A stretch of 64,000 nucleotides of DNA, taken from contig NZ_JADCNH010000020.1 of NCBI RefSeq assembly GCF_018904615.1, positions 1-64,000 of the forward strand, written 5' to 3'. A program made the position numbers and the translations under genes. Shown piece after piece: positions 51,273 through 60,219 of this stretch (position 1 is its first letter; the number at the start of each line of letters is the position of its first letter). The notes under the pieces were generated by a model. The model ran no database searches, was not told the origin of the DNA, and saw nothing but the letters and a program-made list of their open reading frames with translations. This stretch comes from Verticiella alkaliphila. GTDB taxonomy: Bacteria > Pseudomonadota > Gammaproteobacteria > Burkholderiales > Burkholderiaceae_B.

Positions 51273-52316
51273 ATGTCGATCTGCCCACCACCCTCCGCCA
51301 AGCCGACCGCCGAGCAGCGGGTCATTGCACCGAGCTCACGCGCCGGGCACCTCTGGTCCGTGCAGGCCGTCATGGATCTGTACGATTTGCCGCTCGCCGA
51401 TCTGCTGGACCAGGCTCGTTCCGCTCACCAGCAGCACTTCCAGGCCAATGCGGTTCAACTGTCGAGTTTGCTGTCCATCAAGACCGGCGGCTGCCCCGAG
51501 GATTGCGGGTATTGCCCGCAATCGGCCCGCTTTGACACCGGCGTGGCCACGGAGGCCATGCTGCCACTGGCTACCGTCGTGCAGGCAGCGCAAGCTGCGA
51601 AGGATGCTGGCGCGAGCCGATTCTGCATGGGCGCGGCCTGGCGCAGCCCCAAGCCACACCAGCTAGAGGCCGTGGCCGACTGCGTGCGCGCGGTCAAGGC
51701 CTTGGGTCTGGAGACCTGTGTCACGCTGGGCATGCTGCGCGACGGACAGGCCGAACAGCTGCGCGAGGCGGGGCTGGACTACTACAACCACAACCTGGAT
51801 ACCTCGCCCGAATACTATGGCGAGGTCATTACGACCCGCACCTACGACGACCGTCTCGATACCCTCGGCCGCGTGCGTGACGCCGGCATCCACGTCTGCT
51901 GCGGCGGCATCGTCGGCATGGGCGAGACCCGGCGGGACCGAGCTGGCCTCATCGCCCAGCTCGCGAATCTCGCGCCACCGCCGGATTCGGTGCCGATCAA
52001 TCATCTGATCGCCGTGCCGGGAACGCCGCTGGCCGACGTGCCCACCCTCGATCCGCTGGAGTTCGTGCGCACGATCGCCATTGCGCGCATCACGATGCCG
52101 CGCGCGGTGGTGCGGCTCTCGGCCGGGCGTGAGGCCATGGATGACGCTACGCAGGCACTGTGCTTCTATGCCGGGGCGAATTCCATCTTCTATGGCGACA
52201 CGCTGCTCACGCGTGGTAATCCGCAACTCGAAGCCGACCGCGCCCTGTTCTCCCGCCTGGGCCTGCACGCCAGCGCCGGCGATCCTCACCTGGCTTCGGC
52301 CCCGACCGCAATCTGA
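51273..52316 (+). CDS. bioB: Biotin synthase
   Basis: Radical-SAM enzyme inserting sulfur into dethiobiotin, 347 aa. The [4Fe-4S] motif CxxxCxxC is Cys74/78/81 ([16 protein letters not shown]); the [20 protein letters not shown] and [14 protein letters not shown] blocks and the RLSAGR Arg for the [2Fe-2S] cluster are present. ATG 51273 has GGAAG upstream; a GTG at 51231 would add 14 non-family residues. The other bio genes are not in the window. An EamA-type transporter follows after 13 bases. Confidence 0.95.
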   Translation: MSICPPPSAKPTAEQRVIAPSSRAGHLWSVQAVMDLYDLPLADLLDQARSAHQQHFQANAVQLSSLLSIKTGGCPEDCGYCPQSARFDTGVATEAMLPLATVVQAAQAAKDAGASRFCMGAAWRSPKPHQLEAVADCVRAVKALGLETCVTLGMLRDGQAEQLREAGLDYYNHNLDTSPEYYGEVITTRTYDDRLDTLGRVRDAGIHVCCGGIVGMGETRRDRAGLIAQLANLAPPPDSVPINHLIAVPGTPLADVPTLDPLEFVRTIAIARITMPRAVVRLSAGREAMDDATQALCFYAGANSIFYGDTLLTRGNPQLEADRALFSRLGLHASAGDPHLASAPTAI

Positions 52317-52329
52317 CTCGCCCACCGTC

Positions 52330-53178
52330 ATGTTCTATCTCGTCGCCAGCATCACCTGCAGCGTCGCCGTCTCGGTGCTGCTCAAGCTCTTTCGTCGCCA
52401 CGGCATCGACCCGGGGCAGGCCATCTGCGTGAATTACGCCGTGGCACTCACGATGACGCTGCTCCTGCTGCAACCCTCGATGGCCTCGTTGCAGGCACCC
52501 GCCACGCCATGGGCCGTGCTGATCGTGCTCGGGGTGCTGCTGCCCTCTGTATTTCTCGCCATGGCGGCCTCTGTGCGCCATGCTGGCATCGTGCGCAGTG
52601 ACGCGGCGCAGCGACTGTCGCTGTTCATTCCGCTGCTGGCCGCCTTTTTCCTCTTCGGGCAGGAGCCTACGCTGCGCACCGTAGGTGGCATCGCGCTCGC
52701 GCTTGCCGCGCTTTTCTGCCTGTTGAAGCGCCATGTCGATACCCCTGCCGAGGGCGGAACTTACGCCTGGCTTTGGCCGCTTGCCGTCTGGCTCGGTTAT
52801 GGCGTGATCGACATCCTCTTCAAGCAGATGTCCAAGGCCGGGACGGCATTCCCGGCCGGTCTGGCCGCGTCGTTCACATTGGCTGGCGTCATGATGCTTG
52901 CCTATCTCCTGTTGCGCCGCACCGTGTGGGCGCGGCGCAATCTGGTCGCAGGCATGCTGCTCGGCCTGCTCAACTTCGGCAACATCCTGTTCTATATCCG
53001 CGCCCACCAGCAGTTTCCGCAGGATCCCGCATTGGTCTTCTCGGCCATGAACATCGGGGTGGTGGGGCTGGGAGCGCTGATCGGTGCCTGGGCGTTCCGC
53101 GAGCCGTTGAGCAAGATCAACCTGCTGGGTCTGGCGCTCACCTTCGTGGCCATCGCCGTGATGATCCCGCGGGGCTGA
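52330..53178 (+). CDS. EamA/DMT-superfamily transporter
   Basis: Integral membrane protein of 282 aa with about ten hydrophobic helices in two repeated halves, typical of the drug/metabolite (EamA) superfamily. The end of each half carries the usual pattern (LFGQEPTLRTVGGIALALAALFCLL; FREPLSKINLLGLALTFVAIAVM). Start ATG 52330; the longer open frame overlaps bioB. Its coupling to bioB raises the possibility of biotin-pathway precursor or product transport, but the superfamily is diverse and nothing in the sequence proves this. Confidence 0.85.
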   Translation: MFYLVASITCSVAVSVLLKLFRRHGIDPGQAICVNYAVALTMTLLLLQPSMASLQAPATPWAVLIVLGVLLPSVFLAMAASVRHAGIVRSDAAQRLSLFIPLLAAFFLFGQEPTLRTVGGIALALAALFCLLKRHVDTPAEGGTYAWLWPLAVWLGYGVIDILFKQMSKAGTAFPAGLAASFTLAGVMMLAYLLLRRTVWARRNLVAGMLLGLLNFGNILFYIRAHQQFPQDPALVFSAMNIGVVGLGALIGAWAFREPLSKINLLGLALTFVAIAVMIPRG

Positions 53179-53229
53179 GCCGAGCCCCCCGGGGGGGGCA
53201 TGCGCCTTGCTGAGCTGTGGAGCTATCCG

Positions 53230-53264
53230 AGAAGCCGGAGGTCCTTCGGGACTGCCCGGCTTCT
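53230..53264 (+). terminator. Hairpin with inner TTCG tetraloop after the bioB operon
   Basis: Outer 9-bp arms (53230-53238 / 53256-53264) enclose an inner 4-bp stem (53241-53244 / 53249-53252) capped by TTCG, a very stable tetraloop. A weak T-rich tail (TTCTTTC) overlaps the 3' arm. It lies between the EamA gene and katE, so it probably ends the bioB transcript. Confidence 0.6.
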
Positions 53265-53299
53265 TTCACGCCGACACAGACTCCAGGAGAGCGCGCGAC

Positions 53300-55690
53300 A
53301 TGGCGAAAGCAAAGACGAAAGTGGGGAAGCCGAGTGGACCGGTGAACGCGGACACGGCCTTCGGCACGACCGACAGCGGCCCGGCCGGTGCGCCCCCCGC
53401 TGGCTCCGGCAACCCGCTGGTGCAGAAGGCCGCAGATACGGGCCAGGCCGTGGGTGCCATGCCGCACAACGCCCACAAGGCCGGCGAATTCGGCCTGGAC
53501 AACGGCCATGCGCCGCCGCGGGGCGAATCGGTGGAGGTTTCGCGCCGCGTGTCAGCCAGTACGCTCTCGGAAGAGAACCTCAATGCCAAGACGGAAAACG
53601 CCGCTGAGTCCGGCGTCAATGCTGCGCACGGCGGCCTGTCGCGCGTACGCGCTGATGCCTCCGGCCAGGCGCTGACGACCAACCAGGGCGTCCCGGTCGC
53701 GGACAACCAAAATTCGCTCAAGGCCGGCCTGCGCGGCCCCGCGCTGCTGAAGGACTTCATCCTTCGCGAGAAGATCACCCACTTCGATCACGAGCGCATC
53801 CCTGAGCGCATCGTGCACGCCCGGGGTTCTGGTGCCCATGGCTTCTTTGAAGCGTACGAGGCGCTGACGGATCTCACCTGTGCCGCACCCTTTGCCGAAG
53901 CCGGCAAGACGACGCCCGTGTTCGTGCGCTTTTCCACGGTGGCTGGCGAGCGCGGCTCCAAGGACACGGCGCGCGACGTGCGCGGTTTCGCGATCAAGTT
54001 CTACACCGACCAGGGCAACTGGGACTTGGTGGGCAACAACATCCCTGTGTTCTTCATCCAGGATGCGATGAAGTTCCCGGACTTGGTGCATGCAGTCAAG
54101 CCCGAGCCGCACCACGGCATGCCGCAGGCGGCGTCCGCCCACGACACGTTCTGGGACTTCATCTCGCTGAGCCCGGAATCCACCCACATGATGATGTGGG
54201 CCATGTCGGATCGTGCCATTCCGCGCAGCTATCGGATGATGCAGGGCTTCGGTGTGCACACCTTCCGCTTTGTCAACGCCGAGGGCGAATCGCACTTCGT
54301 GAAGTTCCACTTCTCGCCCAAGCTCGGCACGCACTCTCAGGTGTGGGACGAAGCCGTGAAGGTCTCGGGGGCGGATCCGGATTTCCACCGCCGCGATCTC
54401 TGGGAGGCCATCGAGGCCGGTGAATACCCCGAATGGGAAATGGGCGTGCAGGTCTTCTCGGAGGCCGAGGCCGATGCGTTCAGCTTCGACGTGCTGGATC
54501 CGACCAAGATCGTGCCCGAGGAGCTCGTGCCGGTGCGACCGATCGGTCGCCTGGTGCTGAACCGCAACCCCGACAACTTCTTTGCCGAGACGGAGCAGGT
54601 GGCCTTCTGCGCCGCGCACGTCGTGCCCGGCATCGATTTCACGAACGATCCGCTGCTGGCCGGGCGCATCCACTCCTATGTGGACACGCAGATCTCCCGC
54701 CTGGGCGGGCCGAACTTCCACGAGCTGCCCATCAATGCGCCGCTCGCGCCGGTGCACAACAACCAGCGCGATGGCATGCATCGCCAGACGATCAACCGGG
54801 GACGCGTGGCCTACGAGCCGAATTCCCTGGGTGGCGGCTGCCCCTTCCAGACGGGCAAGATGGCCGGCTTCGTGCCGTTCCCCGAGCCGGTGCAGCAGGA
54901 CGAGGTGCGCGGCAAGCCGGAGAAGTTCGCCGAGCACTACAACCAGGCCACGCTCTTCTTCGAGAGCCAGTCCGAGCCTGAAAAGCAGCACATCATCAAC
55001 GCCTTCGTCTTTGAACTGACCAAGGTGACGGTGCCGGAGATCCGCCATCGCATGGTGGCAGGGCTGCGCAACGTGTCCGAGCCGCTGGCGCAAGCCGTGG
55101 CCGAGGGGCTGGGCATGGCCACGCTGCCGGACCCGCTGCCGCGCGCACACCCGAACCCGCCCAAGGCCGAGGTGACGCAATCGCCCGCGTTGTCCCTGCT
55201 GGCGCGCCCGGGTGAACTCGGCGTGCGTTCGCGCCGGGTGGCGGTCCTGGTCGCGCCCGGCGTTCGCGCCGCCGAGGTCAAGGCGCTGGCAGACGCCCTG
55301 ACTGGCCAAGGCGCCATGGTGCGGCTGGTGGGTCCGCGCATTGGTCTCATGAGCGGTGACAGCGGCAGCGTCGATGCGGACACCAGCGTGGAGGCCCAGC
55401 CGTCGCCCACGTTCGATGCCGTGATCATCCCGGACGGCGAGGGCGCCGCGGATGCGCTGGCGCTGGACGGCCGTGCCCTGGAGTTCGTGCGCGACGCCTA
55501 CCGTCACTGCAAGACGCTGCTCGCCATCGGAGCGGGTCAGGGCGTGCTCGAGGCTGCCGGCATCACGGAGGACGACGAAGACTCCGGGCTCATCGTGGCC
55601 GAATCCGCCGATGAAGGCGTGCCGGCCTTCGTGAGTGCACTCGAAATGCACCGTCATTTCGCGCGGGAGACCGATCCGCCGATGGTGTGA
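53300..55690 (+). CDS. katE: Large-subunit monofunctional catalase (HPII type)
   Basis: Clade-2 catalase degrading H2O2, 796 aa, the large-subunit form. An N-terminal extension of about 130 residues precedes the core. Distal His180 is in [14 protein letters not shown]; the [22 protein letters not shown] stretch, [12 protein letters not shown] with the distal Asn, and proximal Tyr in [15 protein letters not shown] follow. Residues about 610-796 form the C-terminal DJ-1/PfpI-like flavodoxin domain ([31 protein letters not shown]). AGGAGA precedes ATG 53300. Monocistronic, between two hairpins, so independently regulated, probably stress-inducible. Confidence 0.95.
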   Translation: MAKAKTKVGKPSGPVNADTAFGTTDSGPAGAPPAGSGNPLVQKAADTGQAVGAMPHNAHKAGEFGLDNGHAPPRGESVEVSRRVSASTLSEENLNAKTENAAESGVNAAHGGLSRVRADASGQALTTNQGVPVADNQNSLKAGLRGPALLKDFILREKITHFDHERIPERIVHARGSGAHGFFEAYEALTDLTCAAPFAEAGKTTPVFVRFSTVAGERGSKDTARDVRGFAIKFYTDQGNWDLVGNNIPVFFIQDAMKFPDLVHAVKPEPHHGMPQAASAHDTFWDFISLSPESTHMMMWAMSDRAIPRSYRMMQGFGVHTFRFVNAEGESHFVKFHFSPKLGTHSQVWDEAVKVSGADPDFHRRDLWEAIEAGEYPEWEMGVQVFSEAEADAFSFDVLDPTKIVPEELVPVRPIGRLVLNRNPDNFFAETEQVAFCAAHVVPGIDFTNDPLLAGRIHSYVDTQISRLGGPNFHELPINAPLAPVHNNQRDGMHRQTINRGRVAYEPNSLGGGCPFQTGKMAGFVPFPEPVQQDEVRGKPEKFAEHYNQATLFFESQSEPEKQHIINAFVFELTKVTVPEIRHRMVAGLRNVSEPLAQAVAEGLGMATLPDPLPRAHPNPPKAEVTQSPALSLLARPGELGVRSRRVAVLVAPGVRAAEVKALADALTGQGAMVRLVGPRIGLMSGDSGSVDADTSVEAQPSPTFDAVIIPDGEGAADALALDGRALEFVRDAYRHCKTLLAIGAGQGVLEAAGITEDDEDSGLIVAESADEGVPAFVSALEMHRHFARETDPPMV

Positions 55691-55754
55691 GTCCCGCACG
55701 ACGGTAGCGGGTCTTGCCCGCTGCCGCGATGCTGCACCGCGGGTTGCCAGCGAA

Positions 55755-55794
55755 CGCACAGGCCACGCCCCCGCCCGGGGCCATGGCCTGTGCG
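55755..55794. terminator. Hairpin between convergent katE and mvaA
   Basis: Perfect 11-bp arms (55755-55765 / 55784-55794) around an 18-base GC-rich loop that can itself pair. It lies between the two convergent stops and can act on both strands. No clear U-run, so termination efficiency is uncertain. Confidence 0.55.
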
Positions 55795-55805
55795 ACTGGC
55801 GGTGC

Positions 55806-57080
55806 TCAGCCGCGAAGCCGGGCGAGTTCCTGTTTTGCGATGTCGACCCGGACGGTGCCTTGTGCCACCAGCGCCGCGGCCACCTGGGCAATTTCATTAC
55901 CCTGAGCGCCCGCCATCATCGCGATGTTCTGCGCATGCAGTGACATGTGACCCTTCTGGATGCCTGTCGTGGCCAGTGCCTTGAGCGCAGAAAAATTCTG
56001 CGCGAGGCCGACGGCCGCGATCACGCGTGCGAGCGCTTCGGCCGAGTCCACCCCGAGAATCTTCAGGCAGGCGCGCGCCGTGGGATGCAGGCGCGTGGCG
56101 CCGCCGATGAGGCCCACGGCCAACGGCAGCTCGATGCTGCCGGCCAGATCACCGTCGGCCGTTACTTCCCAGGTCGTGAGGCTGGAGTACCAGCCCTGGC
56201 GGGCGGCGTAAGCGTGCGCACCGGCCTCGACGGCCCGGGTGTCGTTGCCGGTGGCAAGCACCACCGCTGACACGCCGTTCATGATGCCTTTGTTGTGCGT
56301 GGCCGCACGGTACGGATCGGCCGCGGCGAAGCGGTAGGCGCTCACGATGCCATCGCGAACGTCGGCACCCCCGATGGCCTCGCAGGTCCACGTCGCCCGG
56401 GCACGCGCCAGTCGGCGATCCGCGAGATTGGACAGGATGCGCAGATAGACGCGGCCGCCCGTCCAGCCTTCCAGATGCGGCGCGATGGTCTCGGCCATGG
56501 TGTTGACGGCATTCGCGCCCATGGCGTCACGCGTATCGACGATGAGATGGGTGATGACCATCGGCCCGCCCGCCGTATCCACGATCCGCACTTCCAGATC
56601 CCGGAAGCCGCCGCCGAGTTCGACCAGCAGCGGGTCGCATGCATCGCACAGCGCCTGGATCTCGGCCTTGCGCTCCAGGATGCGGATGCGGGCGTGCGCG
56701 GGATCGGGCGTATCCACCAGCTGGACCTGCGCGATCATGAGCGAGCCGGAGGTCGAGGTGACGAAGCCGCCGCTGCCGTAGCACTGGCGCGCCGCGTTGC
56801 ACACGGCAGCCACGACCGACGACTCCTCGGTGGCCATGGGGATCAGCACATCGCGGCCGTCGACCTTCATGTTGGTGGCCACGCCCACGGGCACGTTCAT
56901 CGTGGCGATGACGTTCTCGATGAGGTGATCGGCCAGGTGCGGATCGAGGTTGCCCATGTCCGCGAGGTGCTGGGCGGTGTCCTCATCGAGGCCGGCGAAG
57001 TCCACCACGCGAGCGAGACGCTCGGCGATGCTGTTCTTGTGCAGGCCGGACAGGCGGGAAGTCGGGGTCGGGTGAGTCAC
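55806..57080 (-). CDS. mvaA: Hydroxymethylglutaryl-CoA reductase, degradative (class II)
   Basis: Class II HMG-CoA reductase, 424 aa, similar to Pseudomonas mevalonii MvaA, which oxidises mevalonate + CoA to HMG-CoA with NAD+. Catalytic residues: Glu85/86 (MATEESSVVAA), Lys264 (THNKGIMNG), Asp280 (GNDTRAVEA) and His378 (KGHMSLHAQN). The ENVIATMNVPVGVATN signature is present and the N-terminal membrane anchor of class I enzymes is absent. The start is GTG at 57080. Betaproteobacteria make isoprenoids by the MEP route, so this points to mevalonate catabolism; HMG-CoA lyase (mvaB) is not in the window. Preceded by a TRAP transporter in the same direction, 25 bases away. Confidence 0.92.
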   Translation of the reverse strand: MTHPTPTSRLSGLHKNSIAERLARVVDFAGLDEDTAQHLADMGNLDPHLADHLIENVIATMNVPVGVATNMKVDGRDVLIPMATEESSVVAAVCNAARQCYGSGGFVTSTSGSLMIAQVQLVDTPDPAHARIRILERKAEIQALCDACDPLLVELGGGFRDLEVRIVDTAGGPMVITHLIVDTRDAMGANAVNTMAETIAPHLEGWTGGRVYLRILSNLADRRLARARATWTCEAIGGADVRDGIVSAYRFAAADPYRAATHNKGIMNGVSAVVLATGNDTRAVEAGAHAYAARQGWYSSLTTWEVTADGDLAGSIELPLAVGLIGGATRLHPTARACLKILGVDSAEALARVIAAVGLAQNFSALKALATTGIQKGHMSLHAQNIAMMAGAQGNEIAQVAAALVAQGTVRVDIAKQELARLRG

Positions 57081-57105
57081 GGTCAGGATTCCGATGGGAG
57101 GTCGA

Positions 57106-58416
57106 TCAGTGGCTCATCAGGCGCGGGAGCCAGGTGACGAGGCCGGGAAAGGCAGCGCAGATCAGCACAGCGAGGATCTGCATGCAGAGAAAGGGCGTGA
57201 CGCCGCGATAGACGGTGCCCATGTTCAGATGCTTGGGCATGGCCGCCTTCATGTAGAAGAGCGTGTAGCCGAACGGAGGGCTCAGGTACCCCGTCTGGAT
57301 CGTGATGGCATAGAGCACGCCGAACCAGATTTCGTCGAATCCGAGTGCGCGTACGATCGGCAGGAACACCGGCACCGTGAGCAGGATGATGCCGATCTCG
57401 TCCAGCACCGTGCCGAGGAAGATCAGCACGAGCATCATCACGGCAAGGATGACGTAGGGGTGAACATCCAGCGACTGGATGAACCCCATCAGCGTGTCGG
57501 CGCCGCCCAGGCCCGTGAAGATCGCGACGTAGGCCTTGGCCCCGATCGTGATCCAGAGGATCATCGCCGTGGCTCGCAGAGTGGTGACGGCCGCCGCCCA
57601 CAGCGGTGCGACGCGCAGGTTGCGGCGTAGCGCGGCGGCAAGCAGCGCGCCCGCGACGCCCACGGCGGCGGCCTCGGTGGGCGTCGCGATGCCAAAGAAG
57701 ATCGATCCCAGGATCACGACGATGAGCATGCCGGGCAGCAGGAGCGACTTCAGGCTGGCGAGCTTCACGCGCAAAGGCACGGGCGCGCCGTCGCCCTTGG
57801 GCACCCACGCCGGGCGCAGGATCGCGACAGCCACGATGTAGATCATGTAGAGCGCGGCCAGGATGAGCCCTGGCATGATGCCCGCGATCAGCATCTTGCC
57901 GATCGACACCTGTGCCGTCACGGCGTAGACAATCGTCAGCACCGACGGCGGGATGAGAATGCCGAGCGTGCCGGATGCGCAGATGGTGCCAGTGGCGAGT
58001 CGGGGATCGTAGCCTCGCCTCAGCATCTCGGGCAGGGCCAGCACCGCCATGGCGGTCACGGCTGCGCCGACCACGCCGGTCATGGAGGCCATGACCACGC
58101 AGATCACGACGGTGCCCAAGGCAATGCCACCGCGCACGCGGCCGAACCACAGCTCCATGGCGCGGTAGAGATCCTCGATGATGCCCGAACCCTGCAGGAT
58201 CGCTGCCATCAGGATGTAGAGCGGAATGGCGAGCAGCGCCTCCGAGCGCATTGTGTCGAAGATCTGCAGTACCAGGATGATCACGGCGCTCGCATCCCAC
58301 AGCGTGACCGTGATGAGCAGCGACAGCCCGCCCAGCACGAACGCGATCGGCAGGCCGGTGAGCATGAGCAGCGTGAGCCCGCTGAACATGAGGATCAGGA
58401 TGGTGTTCGAGCTCAT
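57106..58416 (-). CDS. TRAP transporter large permease (DctM)
   Basis: DctM-type membrane subunit of a TRAP transporter, 436 aa, about twelve transmembrane helices, sodium-driven uptake of a carboxylate together with DctP and DctQ. Characteristic parts: IPLYILMAAIL, MASMTGVVGAAVTAM, the GILIPPSVLTIVYAV segment, FGIATPTEAAAVG, and LDEIGIILLTVPVFLP. Its start overlaps the DctQ stop by four bases. In this operon order (dctP-dctQ-dctM-mvaA) the likely solute is mevalonate. Confidence 0.93.
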   Translation of the reverse strand: MSSNTILILMFSGLTLLMLTGLPIAFVLGGLSLLITVTLWDASAVIILVLQIFDTMRSEALLAIPLYILMAAILQGSGIIEDLYRAMELWFGRVRGGIALGTVVICVVMASMTGVVGAAVTAMAVLALPEMLRRGYDPRLATGTICASGTLGILIPPSVLTIVYAVTAQVSIGKMLIAGIMPGLILAALYMIYIVAVAILRPAWVPKGDGAPVPLRVKLASLKSLLLPGMLIVVILGSIFFGIATPTEAAAVGVAGALLAAALRRNLRVAPLWAAAVTTLRATAMILWITIGAKAYVAIFTGLGGADTLMGFIQSLDVHPYVILAVMMLVLIFLGTVLDEIGIILLTVPVFLPIVRALGFDEIWFGVLYAITIQTGYLSPPFGYTLFYMKAAMPKHLNMGTVYRGVTPFLCMQILAVLICAAFPGLVTWLPRLMSH

Positions 58417-58931
58417 GTGGCGTTCGCCTCCAGCGCAGGGTCACGACAGAGGATGCGCAGGAACTCGGCGATGCTTTGCAGACCGAGCAGCGTTACCGCC
58501 AATGGGATGGTGAACTTTACCGGCCACACGGGCGGGTTCCACGCGGAGTAGGAGGTCTCGCGGAACTCCCAGGCCTGGATGGCCAGGGGCGCGGCAAAGT
58601 AGAGCAGGATCACGCAGAAGGCGATGATCACGAGCTGGTTGAAGAGATCCAGCCCGCGCCGCCACGCGGCGGGCAGCTTGCGGTGCAGCAGATCCAGATT
58701 GACGTGGCCGCCCAGGTGCAGGAGGTAGGGGCCGCCCAGCAGGAAGTAAGGCCCGAAGAGCAGGGTGGCGAGCTCCATGCCCCAGACTGTCGGCCGGCCG
58801 AACACGTAGCGGCTCACGACTTCGTAGAGCATGACGGGCACGATGACGGCCACGAGCAGGGCGACAGCGTTGAACATCAGGCGGTTCACGCGCGTGATGG
58901 CGCGAACGTACCAGCCGATCAGGGAAGGCAT
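58413..58931 (-). CDS. TRAP transporter small permease (DctQ)
   Basis: DctQ-type subunit, 172 aa, four transmembrane helices. Family markers: VMLYEVVSRYVFGRPTVWGMEL after the first helix, GGPYLLHLGGHVNLDLLHRKLP, a third helix (LVIIAFCVILLYFA), and YSAWNPPVWPVKFTIPLA before the last helix. Overlaps dctM by four bases, so it is translationally coupled. Separated from dctP by 70 bases containing a stem-loop. Confidence 0.93.
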   Translation of the reverse strand: MPSLIGWYVRAITRVNRLMFNAVALLVAVIVPVMLYEVVSRYVFGRPTVWGMELATLLFGPYFLLGGPYLLHLGGHVNLDLLHRKLPAAWRRGLDLFNQLVIIAFCVILLYFAAPLAIQAWEFRETSYSAWNPPVWPVKFTIPLAVTLLGLQSIAEFLRILCRDPALEANAT

Positions 58932-58950
58932 GGCATCTCGTCGGAAGAGC

Positions 58951-58984
58951 GGCGCCGGCCGCCCGCACTGCAGGTACCGGCGCC
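58951..58984 (-). other. Intercistronic stem-loop between dctP and dctQ
   Basis: Perfect 8-bp GC arms (58951-58958 / 58977-58984) with an 18-base loop, immediately downstream of the dctP stop on the coding strand. No U-run. Likely to stabilise the dctP mRNA end or attenuate, giving more binding protein than permease. Confidence 0.55.
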
Positions 58985-59001
58985 TTGGGGTCGCGGGAGG
59001 G

Positions 59002-60048
59002 TCAGCCGAGCAAGCCGAGCTGCTTCATGAACGCCATCTGGCTCTCGAGCACCTTGGTCGCCAAGGGATTGTCCTTGGTCGCGGCCCGCCACGCGGCCTG
59101 AGCTTTGGCGCGCCCCTCGGCCACGTCGCCCATGTCCAGCGTGGAAATCTCCACGCCCTGCTTGCGGAAGTTCTCCAGTGCCTTGCCATCGGACACCAGG
59201 ATGTGCTGGCGCAGCGCGGCCGAGGTCTCGCGCGCAGCCACGGCCAGTGCCGCCTGGAAGGTCTTGGGCAGTCGCTCGAACGCGGCGCGGTTGGCCACGT
59301 AGCTGGTGGCCGTGGTGGGCTGGTGGGGGCCGGGCATCACGATGTACTTGGCCACTTCGCCCAGTCCGGCCTCGTAGTTGGCAGACAGATCGCCGCGGTC
59401 CGCGAGATCGATCACGCCCTTGTCCAGCGCGGTGTAGACCTCGCCCGTGGGCAGGGGCGTGACCGCCACGCCCAGACTGCCCATCACGGCCGAGGCGAGC
59501 CCGACGAAGCGGCCCTTCTTGCCCGCCATGTCCGCGATCTTGTGGATCGGAAACTTGGCGTGGATGGGCTCGGGGCCGTAGACGGTCGGAGCGATGTAGT
59601 GCAGGCCGGCCGGCGCATACGCCTCGCGGGCCATCTCGAGGCCGCCGAGTTCGTAGAACCATGCTTCGTACTGATCCGGCTCAGGAAAGCCGAAAGGCAC
59701 GGTGCTGGTGAAGGCCAGCGTGGGGATACGGCCGGCATCGTAGCCGTCGAAGGTCTTCATCAGCTGGAAGGCGCCACCGCGCACCGCATCGAATGCCTGC
59801 GCGGCGGGCACGATCTGGCCCGCGGCGAACAGACTGATCTTGAACTTGCCCTCGGTCAGTTCGGCCACGCGTGCGACGAAGCGTTCCTCGAACTTCTGCG
59901 GCGTGGTGCCTGGATCCCAGAGCGCCTGCATGCGCCACGTCACCGCTTCCTGGGCCCGTGCGGGCAGGGCCGCGCCGAGCATGGCGCTGCCGGCCGCGCC
60001 AAGCGTCAGGGCTTTGATCGCCGAGCGTCGCTGGGTGTTCGTCTTCAT
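59002..60048 (-). CDS. TRAP transporter solute-binding protein (DctP)
   Basis: DctP-type periplasmic binding protein, 348 aa. A twin-Arg-like signal (QRRSAIKALTLGAAG) is cleaved near ARAQ at about residue 32. Family features are the WRMQALWDPGTTPQKFEERFVARVAELTEGKF opening, the conserved Arg in GKKGRFVG (usual carboxylate ligand) and the PLPTGEVYTALDKGVIDLAD helix. GGAGGAGA upstream fixes ATG 60048. First gene of the dctPQM-mvaA transcript, divergent from the MocR regulator. Mevalonate is the inferred ligand. Confidence 0.92.
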   Translation of the reverse strand: MKTNTQRRSAIKALTLGAAGSAMLGAALPARAQEAVTWRMQALWDPGTTPQKFEERFVARVAELTEGKFKISLFAAGQIVPAAQAFDAVRGGAFQLMKTFDGYDAGRIPTLAFTSTVPFGFPEPDQYEAWFYELGGLEMAREAYAPAGLHYIAPTVYGPEPIHAKFPIHKIADMAGKKGRFVGLASAVMGSLGVAVTPLPTGEVYTALDKGVIDLADRGDLSANYEAGLGEVAKYIVMPGPHQPTTATSYVANRAAFERLPKTFQAALAVAARETSAALRQHILVSDGKALENFRKQGVEISTLDMGDVAEGRAKAQAAWRAATKDNPLATKVLESQMAFMKQLGLLG

Positions 60049-60148
60049 GGGTCTCCTCCCGGTGTCTGTGTATGTACCCACGTCTTTGCGGTGCTTGCGC
60101 AACCCTGCGTGGCCGATGCATAGTGCCGAAGTTCTCGGGACAATAAAA

Positions 60149-60200
60149 GGTACAGTTCAAGAAACTGACCGCATCTGTACCAGACACATGACTGGTACGG
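60149..60200. promoter_or_regulatory. GGTAC repeats between dctP and the MocR gene
   Basis: Three related elements: GGTACAG (60149-60155), its inverted copy CTGTACC (60175-60181) and GGTACGG (60194-60200). The first and second form a dyad; the first and third are direct repeats 45 bases apart. MocR-type regulators typically bind direct repeats upstream of their own and divergent genes, so this is the probable operator. Confidence 0.5.
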
Positions 60201-60219
60201 ACAGACGGAGGAGACATCG

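Noticed and set aside
53552-55897. 781-codon open frame antisense to katE
   Set aside because: Shadow frame: no domain character, while katE on the plus strand is unambiguous over the same bases.
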